A stretch of 64,000 nucleotides of DNA from positions 124,001-188,000 of the forward strand of contig JBGCDH010000032.1 of the NCBI GenBank assembly GCA_045105235.1, written 5' to 3'. Below are positions 26,756 to 36,072 of the stretch, one piece after another. Origin of the DNA: GCA-2684655 sp045105235 (GTDB lineage: Bacteria > Planctomycetota > UBA1135 > UBA2386). The notes under the pieces were generated by a model. That model saw nothing but the letters and a program-made list of their open reading frames with translations, did no database searches and was not told where the DNA came from. The position numbers were made by a program, and so were the translations under genes. Within the stretch, counting starts at the first letter, position 1. Each line of letters begins with the position of its first letter.

Positions 26756-29305
26756 TCAGCTCTGCTGAGAGTCGTGACGGGTGGAGCTTGCGCCGCGCTT
26801 GGCGCGATTGTCGAGGGCTGCACGCGTCGCGCGTAAGAACGTGCGTGGCTGGCACGGCCGCAGCACGACCTCGGGCTCGTTCCGGCGGGGCGGCACTTCC
26901 GCTGCACCTTCGCGGTCCGCTTGATCGGTTGCCGGCGGGGCGGACTTCGGGTCGTCCGTCGAAGTGAACCGACCCATGTAGAGAATCGCTGCGCTGGGCA
27001 GGATGCGCACGATCTTTTGGGCCAGCAGCTGGCCGCCGACGTCGGGCATGATGACCTCGGTTGCGACCAGGTCGACGTCGCGGTGCTGGATTGCAAGCTC
27101 AAGTGCGGCTTCCGCGGAGGAGGCCATCAGCACCCGGTAGCCATGCAGTCGGAGCAGCTGTGCGGTTTCGTCGCGCTCCTGCGAGCGGTCATCTACGACC
27201 ATCACCGTCTCGTTGTCGCGTGCGCGAAAGGCGGCCATCTTGACGCGGTCGTCCCCGTCCAGCGCCAGCGGAATCTTGACTCGGATCCTCGTGCCTTCGC
27301 CGACCTCGCTGTCGACGGAGATCGAGCCGTCAAGCTCACTGATGATGCCGTAGACCTTCGACAGGCTCAGCCCGAGCCCAACGGTGTCGGGCTTGGTTGT
27401 GAAGAACGGCTCGAACATGCGTTCGATCGTTTCGCTGTCGGCGCCAACCCCGTTGTCGGTGACGGAGAGCTCCACATACGGCGGCTGCGTCTGCTCGTAG
27501 ACGTGGATCAGGATGTCGACTCGGCCATTGCCGCGAATGGCTTCGCTCGCGTTCGCCACGAGTTCGGTAAGCACCTCGTGGAGGTGTTCGCGATCCGCGT
27601 CGATGGGCGCGTGGCCGTTGGAGCGATGGGCAAGCTGGATTCGTTCGTCGATTCCATCGCGCAGCGCCGGCATGGCTTCGGCGACGATCTGGGATAGATC
27701 CAGCCTCTCGATGTGACCCTTGCCGCGCCGCCCAAACGTGAGCAGCTGCTTGGTCAGGCTCGCTCCGCGCGCGGCGGCCGTTTGTAGCTGTCGTTTGATC
27801 TCGTCGTGTTCTTCGCGGTCGGCTGGTCCGAATCCGAGTAGGTCGGCGAAGCCGCGCACCGCGGTCAGGATGTTGTTGAAGTCGTGCGCTACACCACCGG
27901 CGAGCCTTGAGACCGCGTCGAGGCGCTGGTCGGAGCGCACGTCCGCGAGCAGCTTCTTGGTCTGCGTTTCGGCGTGCACGCGGTCCGTGATGTCCCAGAC
28001 GAAGGCAACGACACGGTCCACTTCGCCGCCGGTTTCGCGCACAGGGAAGAGGAATCCTTCGAGCCACATTTGCGAACGCCTGCGGGCGGCGCCGCCGTAG
28101 CGATTGCCGTCCGCACCGATGCAGTGCCGACGGATGCGGACCTGCTGGCCTTCGAGTGCCTGCTCAAAGTCGGCGTCGATGCCGTTCTTCTGCATCTCGG
28201 GATCCTCAAGCAAGCAGTAGCGACCGACATCGGCCTCTGCGTGCGGTAGATCCAGGATTTGAGCCATCGTGCGGTTGATGCGCCGCGCGACGCCCTGCGC
28301 ATCGAAGATCTGGATGCCGATCGGGCTACCTTCGAACATGGCGTCGAGGGTGCGCTGCTGCTCAGCTACCAGGGACCTGGTTTCGTTGAGGGCAAGCGAT
28401 TCGAAGGCGGCCGCGAGCTGTGCTGCGAGCGTCTTGGCAAAGCGTATTTCGACGGTGCGCCACTGCCGCGGCTTGCCTTGGCACTCGATCGTCCGCGTGC
28501 CGTGGCAGTTGCCGCCACAGCGCAAGGTTGCATCGAGGGTCGCGTGCACATCGTGCTCTGCTAGGTAGTCGCGGCACGCTGCGGCGACTCTGGGGTCGCT
28601 GTGGATGTTCTCAATGGAGTAGGAGGACTCCGCGCACAGGTCGCGAAAGCGGTGGGGGAACTGCGTCTGTGTGCGCACGTCACCGCGTTCGTGTCGGCGG
28701 TTGCACTGGTCGTAGCTAGCGAAGCTGCGCAGTTCGTTGCGGTCTTCGCCCAGGCGCCAGAGGGTGGCGCGATCGGCGCCATAGAGCGTGCATACGCGCT
28801 CCAGAAGGCCCGGCACGACGGCGCGCAGCGTGTTGGGGGTTACGGGCGTTGCGACCAGCCACTCTTCGAGTTCGTGTTGCGCGACCTCGAAATCATCGGG
28901 GAGCAGGCGCGTGTTTGTGGCGGGCTCGACCGCATCGGCGCTGGCGGATGACTGCCAGTGGATCATCCAGAGCCGTTGCGCTTCGTCTGCTGTCCGAACG
29001 AGCTGAAGCTGCAGTGTCACGTCGCGGCTGCTTGCCGTGGACCACGAAAGGCGTAGGTCTCGTTCCTCGGCGATGGCTTCCGCGAGATCCTGCTGCCGCG
29101 CGTCGGGTAGGTCCAGAATGCTGGACAGGAGCTGCATGACGTCGGGGCACGGTTGGCACGCACCTGTGCGGGCGGCACGGTTGGCGAATACGACAGGGTG
29201 CAGAGGCGCATGCCGGCTGGTGACGAGCAAGCATGGCGCTGGGATCAGCTCCAGGCTGTGTCGCAACAAGCCAACGGCACCCGATAAGGGGGTGTCTGAG
29301 TGCAT
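26756..29305 (-). CDS. Hybrid sensor histidine kinase with GAF and PAS domains and a degenerate receiver
   Basis: 849 residues, no TM helix, so cytoplasmic. In order: a small N-terminal sensor region (PAS-like), a GAF-like domain (about 140-310, GLLERVCTLYGADRATLW), a PAS domain (about 325-460, MFEGSPIGIQIFDAQGV), the HisKA dimerisation helix with GVAHDFNNILTAV (His474), and HATPase_c with VANASEAI, DNGVGAD and GLGLSLSKVYG. A receiver-like domain follows (MVVDDRSQERDETAQLLRLH). Where receivers have the phosphorylated Asp, this protein reads DLVATEVIMP with Glu750, so phosphotransfer to it is unlikely. The tail after 780 is hydrophilic and unstructured. Output partner not evident. Confidence 0.88.
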   Translation of the reverse strand: MHSDTPLSGAVGLLRHSLELIPAPCLLVTSRHAPLHPVVFANRAARTGACQPCPDVMQLLSSILDLPDARQQDLAEAIAEERDLRLSWSTASSRDVTLQLQLVRTADEAQRLWMIHWQSSASADAVEPATNTRLLPDDFEVAQHELEEWLVATPVTPNTLRAVVPGLLERVCTLYGADRATLWRLGEDRNELRSFASYDQCNRRHERGDVRTQTQFPHRFRDLCAESSYSIENIHSDPRVAAACRDYLAEHDVHATLDATLRCGGNCHGTRTIECQGKPRQWRTVEIRFAKTLAAQLAAAFESLALNETRSLVAEQQRTLDAMFEGSPIGIQIFDAQGVARRINRTMAQILDLPHAEADVGRYCLLEDPEMQKNGIDADFEQALEGQQVRIRRHCIGADGNRYGGAARRRSQMWLEGFLFPVRETGGEVDRVVAFVWDITDRVHAETQTKKLLADVRSDQRLDAVSRLAGGVAHDFNNILTAVRGFADLLGFGPADREEHDEIKRQLQTAAARGASLTKQLLTFGRRGKGHIERLDLSQIVAEAMPALRDGIDERIQLAHRSNGHAPIDADREHLHEVLTELVANASEAIRGNGRVDILIHVYEQTQPPYVELSVTDNGVGADSETIERMFEPFFTTKPDTVGLGLSLSKVYGIISELDGSISVDSEVGEGTRIRVKIPLALDGDDRVKMAAFRARDNETVMVVDDRSQERDETAQLLRLHGYRVLMASSAEAALELAIQHRDVDLVATEVIMPDVGGQLLAQKIVRILPSAAILYMGRFTSTDDPKSAPPATDQADREGAAEVPPRRNEPEVVLRPCQPRTFLRATRAALDNRAKRGASSTRHDSQQS

Positions 29306-29428
29306 CCAGTGGCGAGTCTGGGAAGGCTGCGGCCACCGTAGCTTCTTAAGCCAGGAGTGAAAGAGCGCAGTTTTGACCAGTTCTGTAACGCGGTCGCAGC
29401 TCAGGCATTCTCGGCTTGTCGATGGCCG

Positions 29429-29554
29429 CTACGTCGCCGCTCGCTTTGGCACGAAGCGTGCTACGAGCAGTCCAGCCACAGCGCCGAGCAGCGCGCCGTT
29501 CGAAACAGCGGCGAAACGCCCCAGTGCAAATCCGACCGCGGCGAGCAGGATCAC
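29429..29554 (-). CDS. Small hydrophobic membrane protein (41 residues)
   Basis: A short reading frame from GTG 29554 gives MILLAAVGFALGRFAAVSNG followed by about 20 more residues (ALLGAVAGLLVARFVPKRAAT). It is one or two Gly/Ala-rich TM helices with a basic C-terminus. A perfect AAGGAGG ribosome-binding site lies nine bases before the GTG, which decides the start; an in-frame TTG at 29581 would add nine residues (MNSPRRIAV). It sits 45 bases downstream of the endonuclease gene on the same strand, probably in one transcript. Function unknown. The call rests on the strong RBS and coherent hydrophobic pattern. Confidence 0.5.
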   Translation of the reverse strand: MILLAAVGFALGRFAAVSNGALLGAVAGLLVARFVPKRAAT

Positions 29555-29599
29555 GACCGCGATCCTCCTTGGTGAGTTCAAGCTTCAGAGCATGACGTC

Positions 29600-30988
29600 T
29601 TATTGGAACAGCTGCGTGCTGTTGACCAGACCTGGCGACGCGAAGAACGGCGGCTGCCACGTGAACTGGCTGTAGCTGGACGCCGTGCCGCTGAGTCGCA
29701 GCGACCGGCCGGTTGGCGTTGTGCTGGTCTCGCTCTGGCCGATGTCGGTGGACGTTAGGCCGGCAGCCGCGCCGTCTTGAGCTTGAAACGTCCCTTCGTA
29801 GCTGAGCAGCTGCAGCACGGCGCCGCTGCCTGTCACCAGGGCCAGCCCGTCGGTGCCATTTTGCAGCCCGGGAAACAGAACCGAGTGCGTGCCGAAGCCA
29901 TTTTGCTGGTTGCCAAACGTGTGCCGCAGAACGCGGAAGTCGTAGGCGGTGCCGGTAGCGCCGTCGTAGGCAATCAGCAGCCAGCCGTCGATGCACTCAT
30001 CGGCACGGCCGGCCAGTTCGACAAATTCGCCTACGTCTGTGCCAACGTTGTCGTAGTGCAGCTCGTTGATCCAGACCTCGGGCTCGCGTGCACCGCCGGG
30101 TTGCGGGCCGCACTGGCCTTGGTAGAGGCAATCGACCCAGTTGGGCTGGTCGACAAACGGGTTTCGGTTGCCCTGCCAGAGGTAGACGATGTCGTTGCGG
30201 TCACGTTCGAGCTGGTCGACCGGGTCCTGCTGGTGCCACTGCAGCAGCACCGACAGTTTGCCCATGTAGGCCGTCGACTCATTGTTGCCGGTGGCGCTCT
30301 GGGTGACCAGCGACAGGTTGTCGGTCAGGATCAGGTCCGGCTCACTCGCGCCGGTGCCGCCGTGCGTGCCGCCCTCATAGCGCACGTCCATGTAGAGCAG
30401 GGCGCGCGCGACGTCGCCTCGGCGTTCGCTCCAGATCTCAAAGCCGCCGGGCGAATTGTTCGTCGTGCGCCAGTTCGAAAAACCGGGATAGACGCCGCTG
30501 CCGCCGCCGCCGCGGCCCGGCTGCGGGAACGTCGTCAGCTCGTTCCAGCCGGCGTTGCCGCTGTCGAAGGGGCGCCGGTCGCGAAGCCCGTTGTAGGACG
30601 TCTCGCACAAGAACAGGTGGTGGCAGTCGGTGTAGGGATAGTTGCCGCCGCCGTCGTTCGGAAACCCGTAGCTGTTCGGCCACGTGTGCTCGCGGTTGTA
30701 GTTGCTGTTGCCGCCGCCCGCTTTGCCGAAGGACGCGTTGCGGTAGACGTCGAGGATCCGGCTCGCGTTGTTTGGGTCCTCGTCCGCCATGTCGAGAATG
30801 TCCCAGGTATCGGTGCCGCCGGACGTGTACGGAAACCGCATGTGGTCGTCGATGACGGCATGCAGGGTCTGGCGCAGCGCGCTCGGTGACGACGCATCGA
30901 CGGTGGCGTAGTAGCTGGCCGGCGGCTGCGCATAGGCGGCAGCCGTGGCAAGAGTCATGGCGGAGGCGAACGCGGACGGGCAGCGCAT
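29600..30988 (-). CDS. Secreted endonuclease I with C-terminal lamin-tail-like domain
   Basis: 462 residues from the ATG at 30988 (a GTG lies 15 bases upstream), giving a signal peptide MRCPSAFASAMTLATAAAYA. Residues about 30-300 are an Endonuclease_1 (PF04231) domain: LHAVIDDHMRFPYT, the His-metal motif NREHTWPNSYGF, DCHHLFLC and DIVYLWQGNRNPFVDQP. The C-terminal part begins VWINELHYDNVGTDVGEFVE, the opening of lamin-tail domains found in extracellular nucleases of the ExeM type. The enzyme should degrade DNA and perhaps RNA outside the cell for nutrient or phosphate gain. It follows the A2M gene by 74 bases. Confidence 0.9.
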   Translation of the reverse strand: MRCPSAFASAMTLATAAAYAQPPASYYATVDASSPSALRQTLHAVIDDHMRFPYTSGGTDTWDILDMADEDPNNASRILDVYRNASFGKAGGGNSNYNREHTWPNSYGFPNDGGGNYPYTDCHHLFLCETSYNGLRDRRPFDSGNAGWNELTTFPQPGRGGGGSGVYPGFSNWRTTNNSPGGFEIWSERRGDVARALLYMDVRYEGGTHGGTGASEPDLILTDNLSLVTQSATGNNESTAYMGKLSVLLQWHQQDPVDQLERDRNDIVYLWQGNRNPFVDQPNWVDCLYQGQCGPQPGGAREPEVWINELHYDNVGTDVGEFVELAGRADECIDGWLLIAYDGATGTAYDFRVLRHTFGNQQNGFGTHSVLFPGLQNGTDGLALVTGSGAVLQLLSYEGTFQAQDGAAAGLTSTDIGQSETSTTPTGRSLRLSGTASSYSQFTWQPPFFASPGLVNSTQLFQ

Positions 30989-31062
30989 GCCGGGAGCATA
31001 CACCTGTCGTCATCGTGGCGGCCTCCGCGATCCGGCGCGATCCGGCGATCGCGGCCGCGGCG

Positions 31063-34000
31063 TCAACGGCCGGGCGTCACCTCGATCTCCAGCGGCGCAG
31101 CCCAGCGCTTTTGGTCGGGCGTGTAGTAGAGCCACGTCCGGGATGCCGGACCGACGGTCTTACCGGGGACGCGCGCGATCAGGTCGATTGTGAAATCGAC
31201 GCTTTGCTCCGGATCGAGCGCGCGCCAGTAGAGCACGAGTTCGCGCCCGGTCAGCTCCCAGAAGGCGAAGCGGCCGGCCTTTTGCAGGTCGATCAGCACC
31301 TTGGTGGGCACTTCGAGACCCGCCGGGATGCCGAGGGTCGCCATGGGCGTTGGCTGCACCGCGGCGGTTCGATTCTCCATGCGGATATCGAGCGCGACGG
31401 TCTCGCCCTCGGCCACGGTCGCTTGCCGCAGCGAGGTTGCGATCGCCGTGCCCGTGGCGGGATCGGTGGCGGGGACTTCGGCGAAGTAGTGCACGTCGCC
31501 GGACCACGGCAAGGGCGACATGTCGCCGCGGCCGCTTTCGCTTTGGACCTCGAGTCGGAGGCTGTGCTCACCTGCGGGCAGGTGCTCCGCAAGCTCAAAC
31601 GTCATCGCCTCCGCATCACCGGCGCGAAACGGCTGCTCATCGATCAGCTGGTCGCCGGCGAAGACGCGCACGACACCGTCCGTGCGCATGGCCCGGTTTG
31701 CGATCGCGTAGGCCGTCAGCGCGCGCAGTGCTGCGATGGTGGCTTGCGTGGCGCCAAACGTGCCGCCGCCGTTGCGCGCGCCCTGCAGGTAACCCACCGC
31801 ACCGCGCACGTTGGCGGCGAACGACGGATCCGGCAGCCAGGCCAGCACGCCAAAGCCCGTCGTTTCGACCAGCCGGTCGCGTTCGCCGCTCATCGTGATC
31901 GTGGTCGCAGCGCCGGGCAGCGAGCCGTCGTCGTCCTGCATGCTGGCGAGGCGCCGCCTGGCGTTTGCGGCCTCTTTGCGCTCGGCAAGCTGGAGGGCGC
32001 AGGCGACGATCGCTAGTTCGTACGTGTCGTCGGTCGCGAGCCGCGCAACCAGCGCGTCGATTTCGGGCTGCAGCTCGGCCGCGGGTGTGCCGGCCTGCAG
32101 CAGCGCGTAGGTGACGTAGGCGTTGGTGACGAGCTCCGGGGCTCTGCCAAAGCGATCGAGCGACTTGCCGTTGCGCTCGAAGCCGCCGTTGCCGTCGCGC
32201 TTGGCCATCAGCCAGCCGCGCGTGCGGTCGAGCATGATGGCGTCGACGTCGTAGACCTTTGCCATGTCGTGAAACTGCAGCAGGCCATAGGCCGTCAGCG
32301 ACTCGTGCCCCGGGTCATGGCCAAACCATTCGTAGCCACGTTCGCCGCATTCGTAGCCGGTGATCTTGGCGTAGCCCTTTGGCAGCAAACCACGGGCGCG
32401 CGCGGCGACCGTGGGCACGTTGTCGCCGCTCGCTTCGATCAGGTTCAAGACCAGCGTGTTGGGGTAGTTGGTCGAGCTGGCTTGCTCAAAGCAGCCGTGC
32501 GGTTCGCGCAGCATGCCTTCGAGCCCTTGGCTGAGAGCGGCCAGCGGCGACGGGTAGACCTTGAGCGTGACGCCGAGGGTGTTGGCGACCGGGTCGGTGG
32601 GGATCTGCACGCGCCACGATCCTGGTGTGTTGGGCAGCATACTGCCTCCGGACGAACGTCGATGGGGGAAGCCGCGTGGAGCCACGGTGATCGTGCGTCG
32701 AATGCGATCGGTGGCGCTGCGGCCGTCGCTGTTGGCCCCGACTTGGAGCGTGATCCTCGTTGTGCCGACGAAGCCGTCTGCCACCGATAGCGGCAGCAGT
32801 GTGCGGCCGCGGCTCGCATTGCTAGCGCCCGACTCACCGGGAGCCTGTGTCAGCGGGATCGTCTGCGGCGCGTCGGCCGCGAGCTGCAGTCCTGGGCCGA
32901 GCTGCACGCGGAGACCGGCGTGGGTGGTGCCTTCGATGCGGCAGCTACACGAGACCGGAAGCAGCAGCTGGTCGCCGGCTGAGATCTCGGTTGGCAGTTT
33001 GGCGTCGACTTCGAGGGCGAGCTGCGTTGCGAATCTGGCCGTCGCCGAGCCGAGGCGGCCAACTTCGGCGCCGTGCACGTGCGCATCGGCCGTGACGTTC
33101 CATGTTGTGACCGCGTCGCTGGTGTCAAAGGCGGCTTCCGCGCGGCCGTCCTTGTCGGTGACGAGCAGCGTGTTCCAGTAGATGGTTGGCGTGAAGTCGG
33201 TTCGGAAGGTGCCATTTGGCGTGTAGCGATGTGCGTATTCGCGCTGGTGGCGTGGCACGCGAAGGCGGAGATCCGGTCCGAGCTTGGCGAGGGGCGCTGG
33301 CACGCGGTCGCCCGGCACGCGGTCGCCCGGCACGCGGTCGCCCGGCCCGCGGACACGCAGATCGGGGCCGGGCCTGGCTTCGAGCGCCGGCGGAATCGCG
33401 CCCGCGGCGGGAGCTTCGGCGACTTCGCGCATGGGGGCCGCCCCTCGGCGAGTTCCGCCGAGATAGAAGTCGTCGGAGCCCGTAACCGGCACGGGTGTTT
33501 CGACAAACCGGTCAAGCGCTGCTTCGCCAGCAAAGCCAGGTGCCATCATCTCTCCCTTGACGGCGTCCTCGCTCGCGCCCAAGTCCTGCAGGATGAACAC
33601 CCACACCAGGGCCAGCGCGGCGGCCGCGCCGGCGAGGCCGCCGATCGTCTGCGTCACATACGACGTATCCGACGAGAGCTTGCGCAGCAGCCACGCGATG
33701 CCTTCGGCGAGCAGCAGGAAGAGCAGCGCGCCGATGACGATCACGAAACCCATTTGCATGGTGCGCCGCGCGCGCCAGTGGGAGCGCGACAGCGGTGCCG
33801 ATGCTTGTCGGTTTTCGGCGTGGTTGCTTATGGCCTGCGGCGTCTGCGAGAAGCCTTCACGCGCGAGGAGCGTGGTGGCCCAGGCGCCCGGAGAGCTGTC
33901 GCTGTCTTCGGCGGCCGCGATCGCTGCCTTGGCCTGCTCGTCGTTGCGCCAGACGAAGCGTCGCCAGCCGCGCGTGCCGAGCAGCAGATCGACGTTGCGC

Positions 34001-36072
34001 GGGCTCGCATCCTTGCTGAGGAAGAAGTCGCCAAGGTCTTCGAGCTTGGCGACGTCGCAAAACAGCTCGGCGTGTTCTGGCAGCGCTACGCGCGGCTCGA
34101 TCGCCAGCGACGTGATGGCTTGGTCCGTGCACGAAAGGCCGACAACGGCCGGCGTGGCGCGGCCGCGTTCGTTGCGCGTCGTGACAAGCACTTGCTGGCG
34201 CTGCCCGGGCAGCAGGTTGTCGTATTTTGGCAGCAGTGCGACATCGAGTCGGTGGGCGCTGCGGCGCCGCACGAGTCGTTCGGCGACCGGGCGAAGCATG
34301 CGGTCGAACACCGTGACGCGCAGCACGCCGCTGGCTTCGGCGGACAGCTCGACTTCGGCGAGTGTCTCCACTTCGCCGCGCGCGTTGGGGCGCAGCGTCG
34401 TTTGGCCGCAGAGAACTCCGCGGCAGAAGGCGCCGAGCACCCAGGGGCCATCGCCGCGGCCGTCGACGTGCATGCGCAGCGGTTCGCCCGCTGCGATGTC
34501 TTCGCCGCGCAGGCGCAGTGCGATGCCGCGCTTCTGCACGGATGGCAGATCAAACGTCTCGCTGCGGCCCGCTACGCGCACCCGATACGAGCGGCCGTCT
34601 TCGGGGATCAGCGAGATCTTGCCGCGGCCCTGGTGCTCCGTGCGAAACGACGCGATGCGGCGGTTGCGGTCGTCGACGAGTTCGCCGGCTGTGTCGATCG
34701 CGCGGCCGAGGGCGTCCGTGCACTCGACGTAGACGCGGTTTTCGACGCCGGCGATCAGCTCGCCGCCTTCGGCATACAGCGCGACATCGATGCGCCCGGT
34801 CGGAACGACAAACGGCTGGACTTCGGTTTCGACCACGCTGCCGTCACTGATGATTGCAACGAAGCGGGCGGCGCCCTTTTCGACGTCGCTAGGGATCTCG
34901 AAACGAAAGCGCGCGCGTCCGTCTGCATCGAGCGGCAGGCTCTCCTGCCAGACTTCGTCGCCGTCGACAATCAGCTTGCCGCGTGCTCGCGCTCCGGCAG
35001 CCGGGAGGTTGTCGCCGAGTCGCAGCACGGCGACTTCGGCGGAGCCTCGCTGCCCCGGCGCGTAGCTTTTGCGATCGAGCACGAGACGCTTCTGCAGCTT
35101 GGGGTTGCGGAAGGAACGCACGACGAGGTCGACGGTCTCCGTGGGGAACGTCGAGTTGCGAGATGCGATCTTGAGCCGGTGGATGCCGCCGGCGCTTTGC
35201 TCGGGCACATCGAGACGGAACGATGCGACGCCGGACTCTTCGTGGAGCTGGCTGTCGCGCACCACCTGCGCATCGCGCGGATCGTGCAGAGAGGCCGAGA
35301 CCATCGTTCGCTTGGCCAGCGGCAGCCGGGTGACCCGGTCGAGCAGCACGACGCGCACGAAGATGCTCTCGCCAGGGCGGTAGGTTTGTCGGTCGGTGGC
35401 GATGTGCACCATTGGGCCGGCGGCTGCCGAGGACAGCTCAAGCGTGCGTTCGACCCGCGTTGCGCCTCGTTGCGCAATCAGCTCGATGCGGCGAGGCGCG
35501 TCGAGGCTCGCGGCCAGCGCGACGGTTGCGCTGCCGTCGACAAGAGTCGTGCTGCCGTCGGCGAGCAGCTGGTCTTGATCGTCGAACGCGCGCCATGCGA
35601 CTTCGCAAGCCGTCTTGCTATACGAGCGGTCCGCCTGCACCGTGAACGACCACGGTGCGCCGGTCGGTACGGCTTTTGGTGCGCTGACCGTTAGCTGCAG
35701 CTGTTTGCGCAGCAAGTCTTGGTAGCGGCTGTGGGCCGAGCGCTCATAGCCATAGAGCCCGATCGCCACCAGCACAGCGGCCGCCGCGGCGACGCCGATG
35801 CGCCATAGCGGCGAGGCGAGTTTGTGCACCTTGCTTGGCTTTGGCTGCTCAGGCAGATCGAGCTTCGGTTGCTCGGGCTGCACGGCCTTTGCCAAGAGGT
35901 CGGCTTTGGCGAGCATCTCCTGCTGGAGCTTGCGCAGCTGCGGTTCGGCAGCGAGGCGTGCCTCGAGCTGCTCGGGGGACTCATGGCAACCGAAGTGCAG
36001 CTCCAGCAGCTCCTGTTCGAGCTGCTCGCGTTCGGCGGGAGTCCAAGGGTTGGATTCGTTTGAGGCGCTCAT
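31063..36072 (-). CDS. Alpha-2-macroglobulin family protein with anti-sigma-like N-terminus
   Basis: 1669 residues from ATG 36072. The first ~85 residues are cytoplasmic, charged and helical (TPAEREQLEQELLELHFG, then ESPEQLEARLAAEPQLRKL), like the short N-terminal segments of anti-sigma proteins. A TM helix follows at about 90-109. The extracytoplasmic part has MG2-type beta domains (YRPGESIFVRVVLLDR, YAPGQRGSAEVAVL), then two more TM helices at about 772-795 and 806-830, a disordered linker with three RVPGD repeats, the A2M domain (FRTDFTPTIYWNTLLVTDKD) and the thioester domain. The thioester motif HGCFEQASS has Cys1194 and Gln1197 intact. A2Ms trap proteases by covalent capture. The start codon overlaps the sigma stop as ATGA. 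The anti-sigma role is inference; no zinc HxxxCxxC motif is present. Confidence 0.88.
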   Translation of the reverse strand: MSASNESNPWTPAEREQLEQELLELHFGCHESPEQLEARLAAEPQLRKLQQEMLAKADLLAKAVQPEQPKLDLPEQPKPSKVHKLASPLWRIGVAAAAAVLVAIGLYGYERSAHSRYQDLLRKQLQLTVSAPKAVPTGAPWSFTVQADRSYSKTACEVAWRAFDDQDQLLADGSTTLVDGSATVALAASLDAPRRIELIAQRGATRVERTLELSSAAAGPMVHIATDRQTYRPGESIFVRVVLLDRVTRLPLAKRTMVSASLHDPRDAQVVRDSQLHEESGVASFRLDVPEQSAGGIHRLKIASRNSTFPTETVDLVVRSFRNPKLQKRLVLDRKSYAPGQRGSAEVAVLRLGDNLPAAGARARGKLIVDGDEVWQESLPLDADGRARFRFEIPSDVEKGAARFVAIISDGSVVETEVQPFVVPTGRIDVALYAEGGELIAGVENRVYVECTDALGRAIDTAGELVDDRNRRIASFRTEHQGRGKISLIPEDGRSYRVRVAGRSETFDLPSVQKRGIALRLRGEDIAAGEPLRMHVDGRGDGPWVLGAFCRGVLCGQTTLRPNARGEVETLAEVELSAEASGVLRVTVFDRMLRPVAERLVRRRSAHRLDVALLPKYDNLLPGQRQQVLVTTRNERGRATPAVVGLSCTDQAITSLAIEPRVALPEHAELFCDVAKLEDLGDFFLSKDASPRNVDLLLGTRGWRRFVWRNDEQAKAAIAAAEDSDSSPGAWATTLLAREGFSQTPQAISNHAENRQASAPLSRSHWRARRTMQMGFVIVIGALLFLLLAEGIAWLLRKLSSDTSYVTQTIGGLAGAAAALALVWVFILQDLGASEDAVKGEMMAPGFAGEAALDRFVETPVPVTGSDDFYLGGTRRGAAPMREVAEAPAAGAIPPALEARPGPDLRVRGPGDRVPGDRVPGDRVPAPLAKLGPDLRLRVPRHQREYAHRYTPNGTFRTDFTPTIYWNTLLVTDKDGRAEAAFDTSDAVTTWNVTADAHVHGAEVGRLGSATARFATQLALEVDAKLPTEISAGDQLLLPVSCSCRIEGTTHAGLRVQLGPGLQLAADAPQTIPLTQAPGESGASNASRGRTLLPLSVADGFVGTTRITLQVGANSDGRSATDRIRRTITVAPRGFPHRRSSGGSMLPNTPGSWRVQIPTDPVANTLGVTLKVYPSPLAALSQGLEGMLREPHGCFEQASSTNYPNTLVLNLIEASGDNVPTVAARARGLLPKGYAKITGYECGERGYEWFGHDPGHESLTAYGLLQFHDMAKVYDVDAIMLDRTRGWLMAKRDGNGGFERNGKSLDRFGRAPELVTNAYVTYALLQAGTPAAELQPEIDALVARLATDDTYELAIVACALQLAERKEAANARRRLASMQDDDGSLPGAATTITMSGERDRLVETTGFGVLAWLPDPSFAANVRGAVGYLQGARNGGGTFGATQATIAALRALTAYAIANRAMRTDGVVRVFAGDQLIDEQPFRAGDAEAMTFELAEHLPAGEHSLRLEVQSESGRGDMSPLPWSGDVHYFAEVPATDPATGTAIATSLRQATVAEGETVALDIRMENRTAAVQPTPMATLGIPAGLEVPTKVLIDLQKAGRFAFWELTGRELVLYWRALDPEQSVDFTIDLIARVPGKTVGPASRTWLYYTPDQKRWAAPLEIEVTPGR
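33301..33345. repeat. Triplicated 15-base in-frame repeat inside the A2M gene
   Basis: CACGCGGTCGCCCGG occurs three times in a row without mismatch. On the coding strand it adds five residues per unit (RVPGD-type) in the linker between the third TM helix and the A2M domain. Exact copies suggest recent slippage and possible length variation between strains. Confidence 0.8.

Noticed and set aside
33073..35694. An 873-codon plus-strand open frame opposite the A2M gene
   Set aside because: Its translation is Ala/Arg/Val-rich with no domain, and the opposite strand encodes a coherent multi-domain protein; it is a GC-driven shadow.
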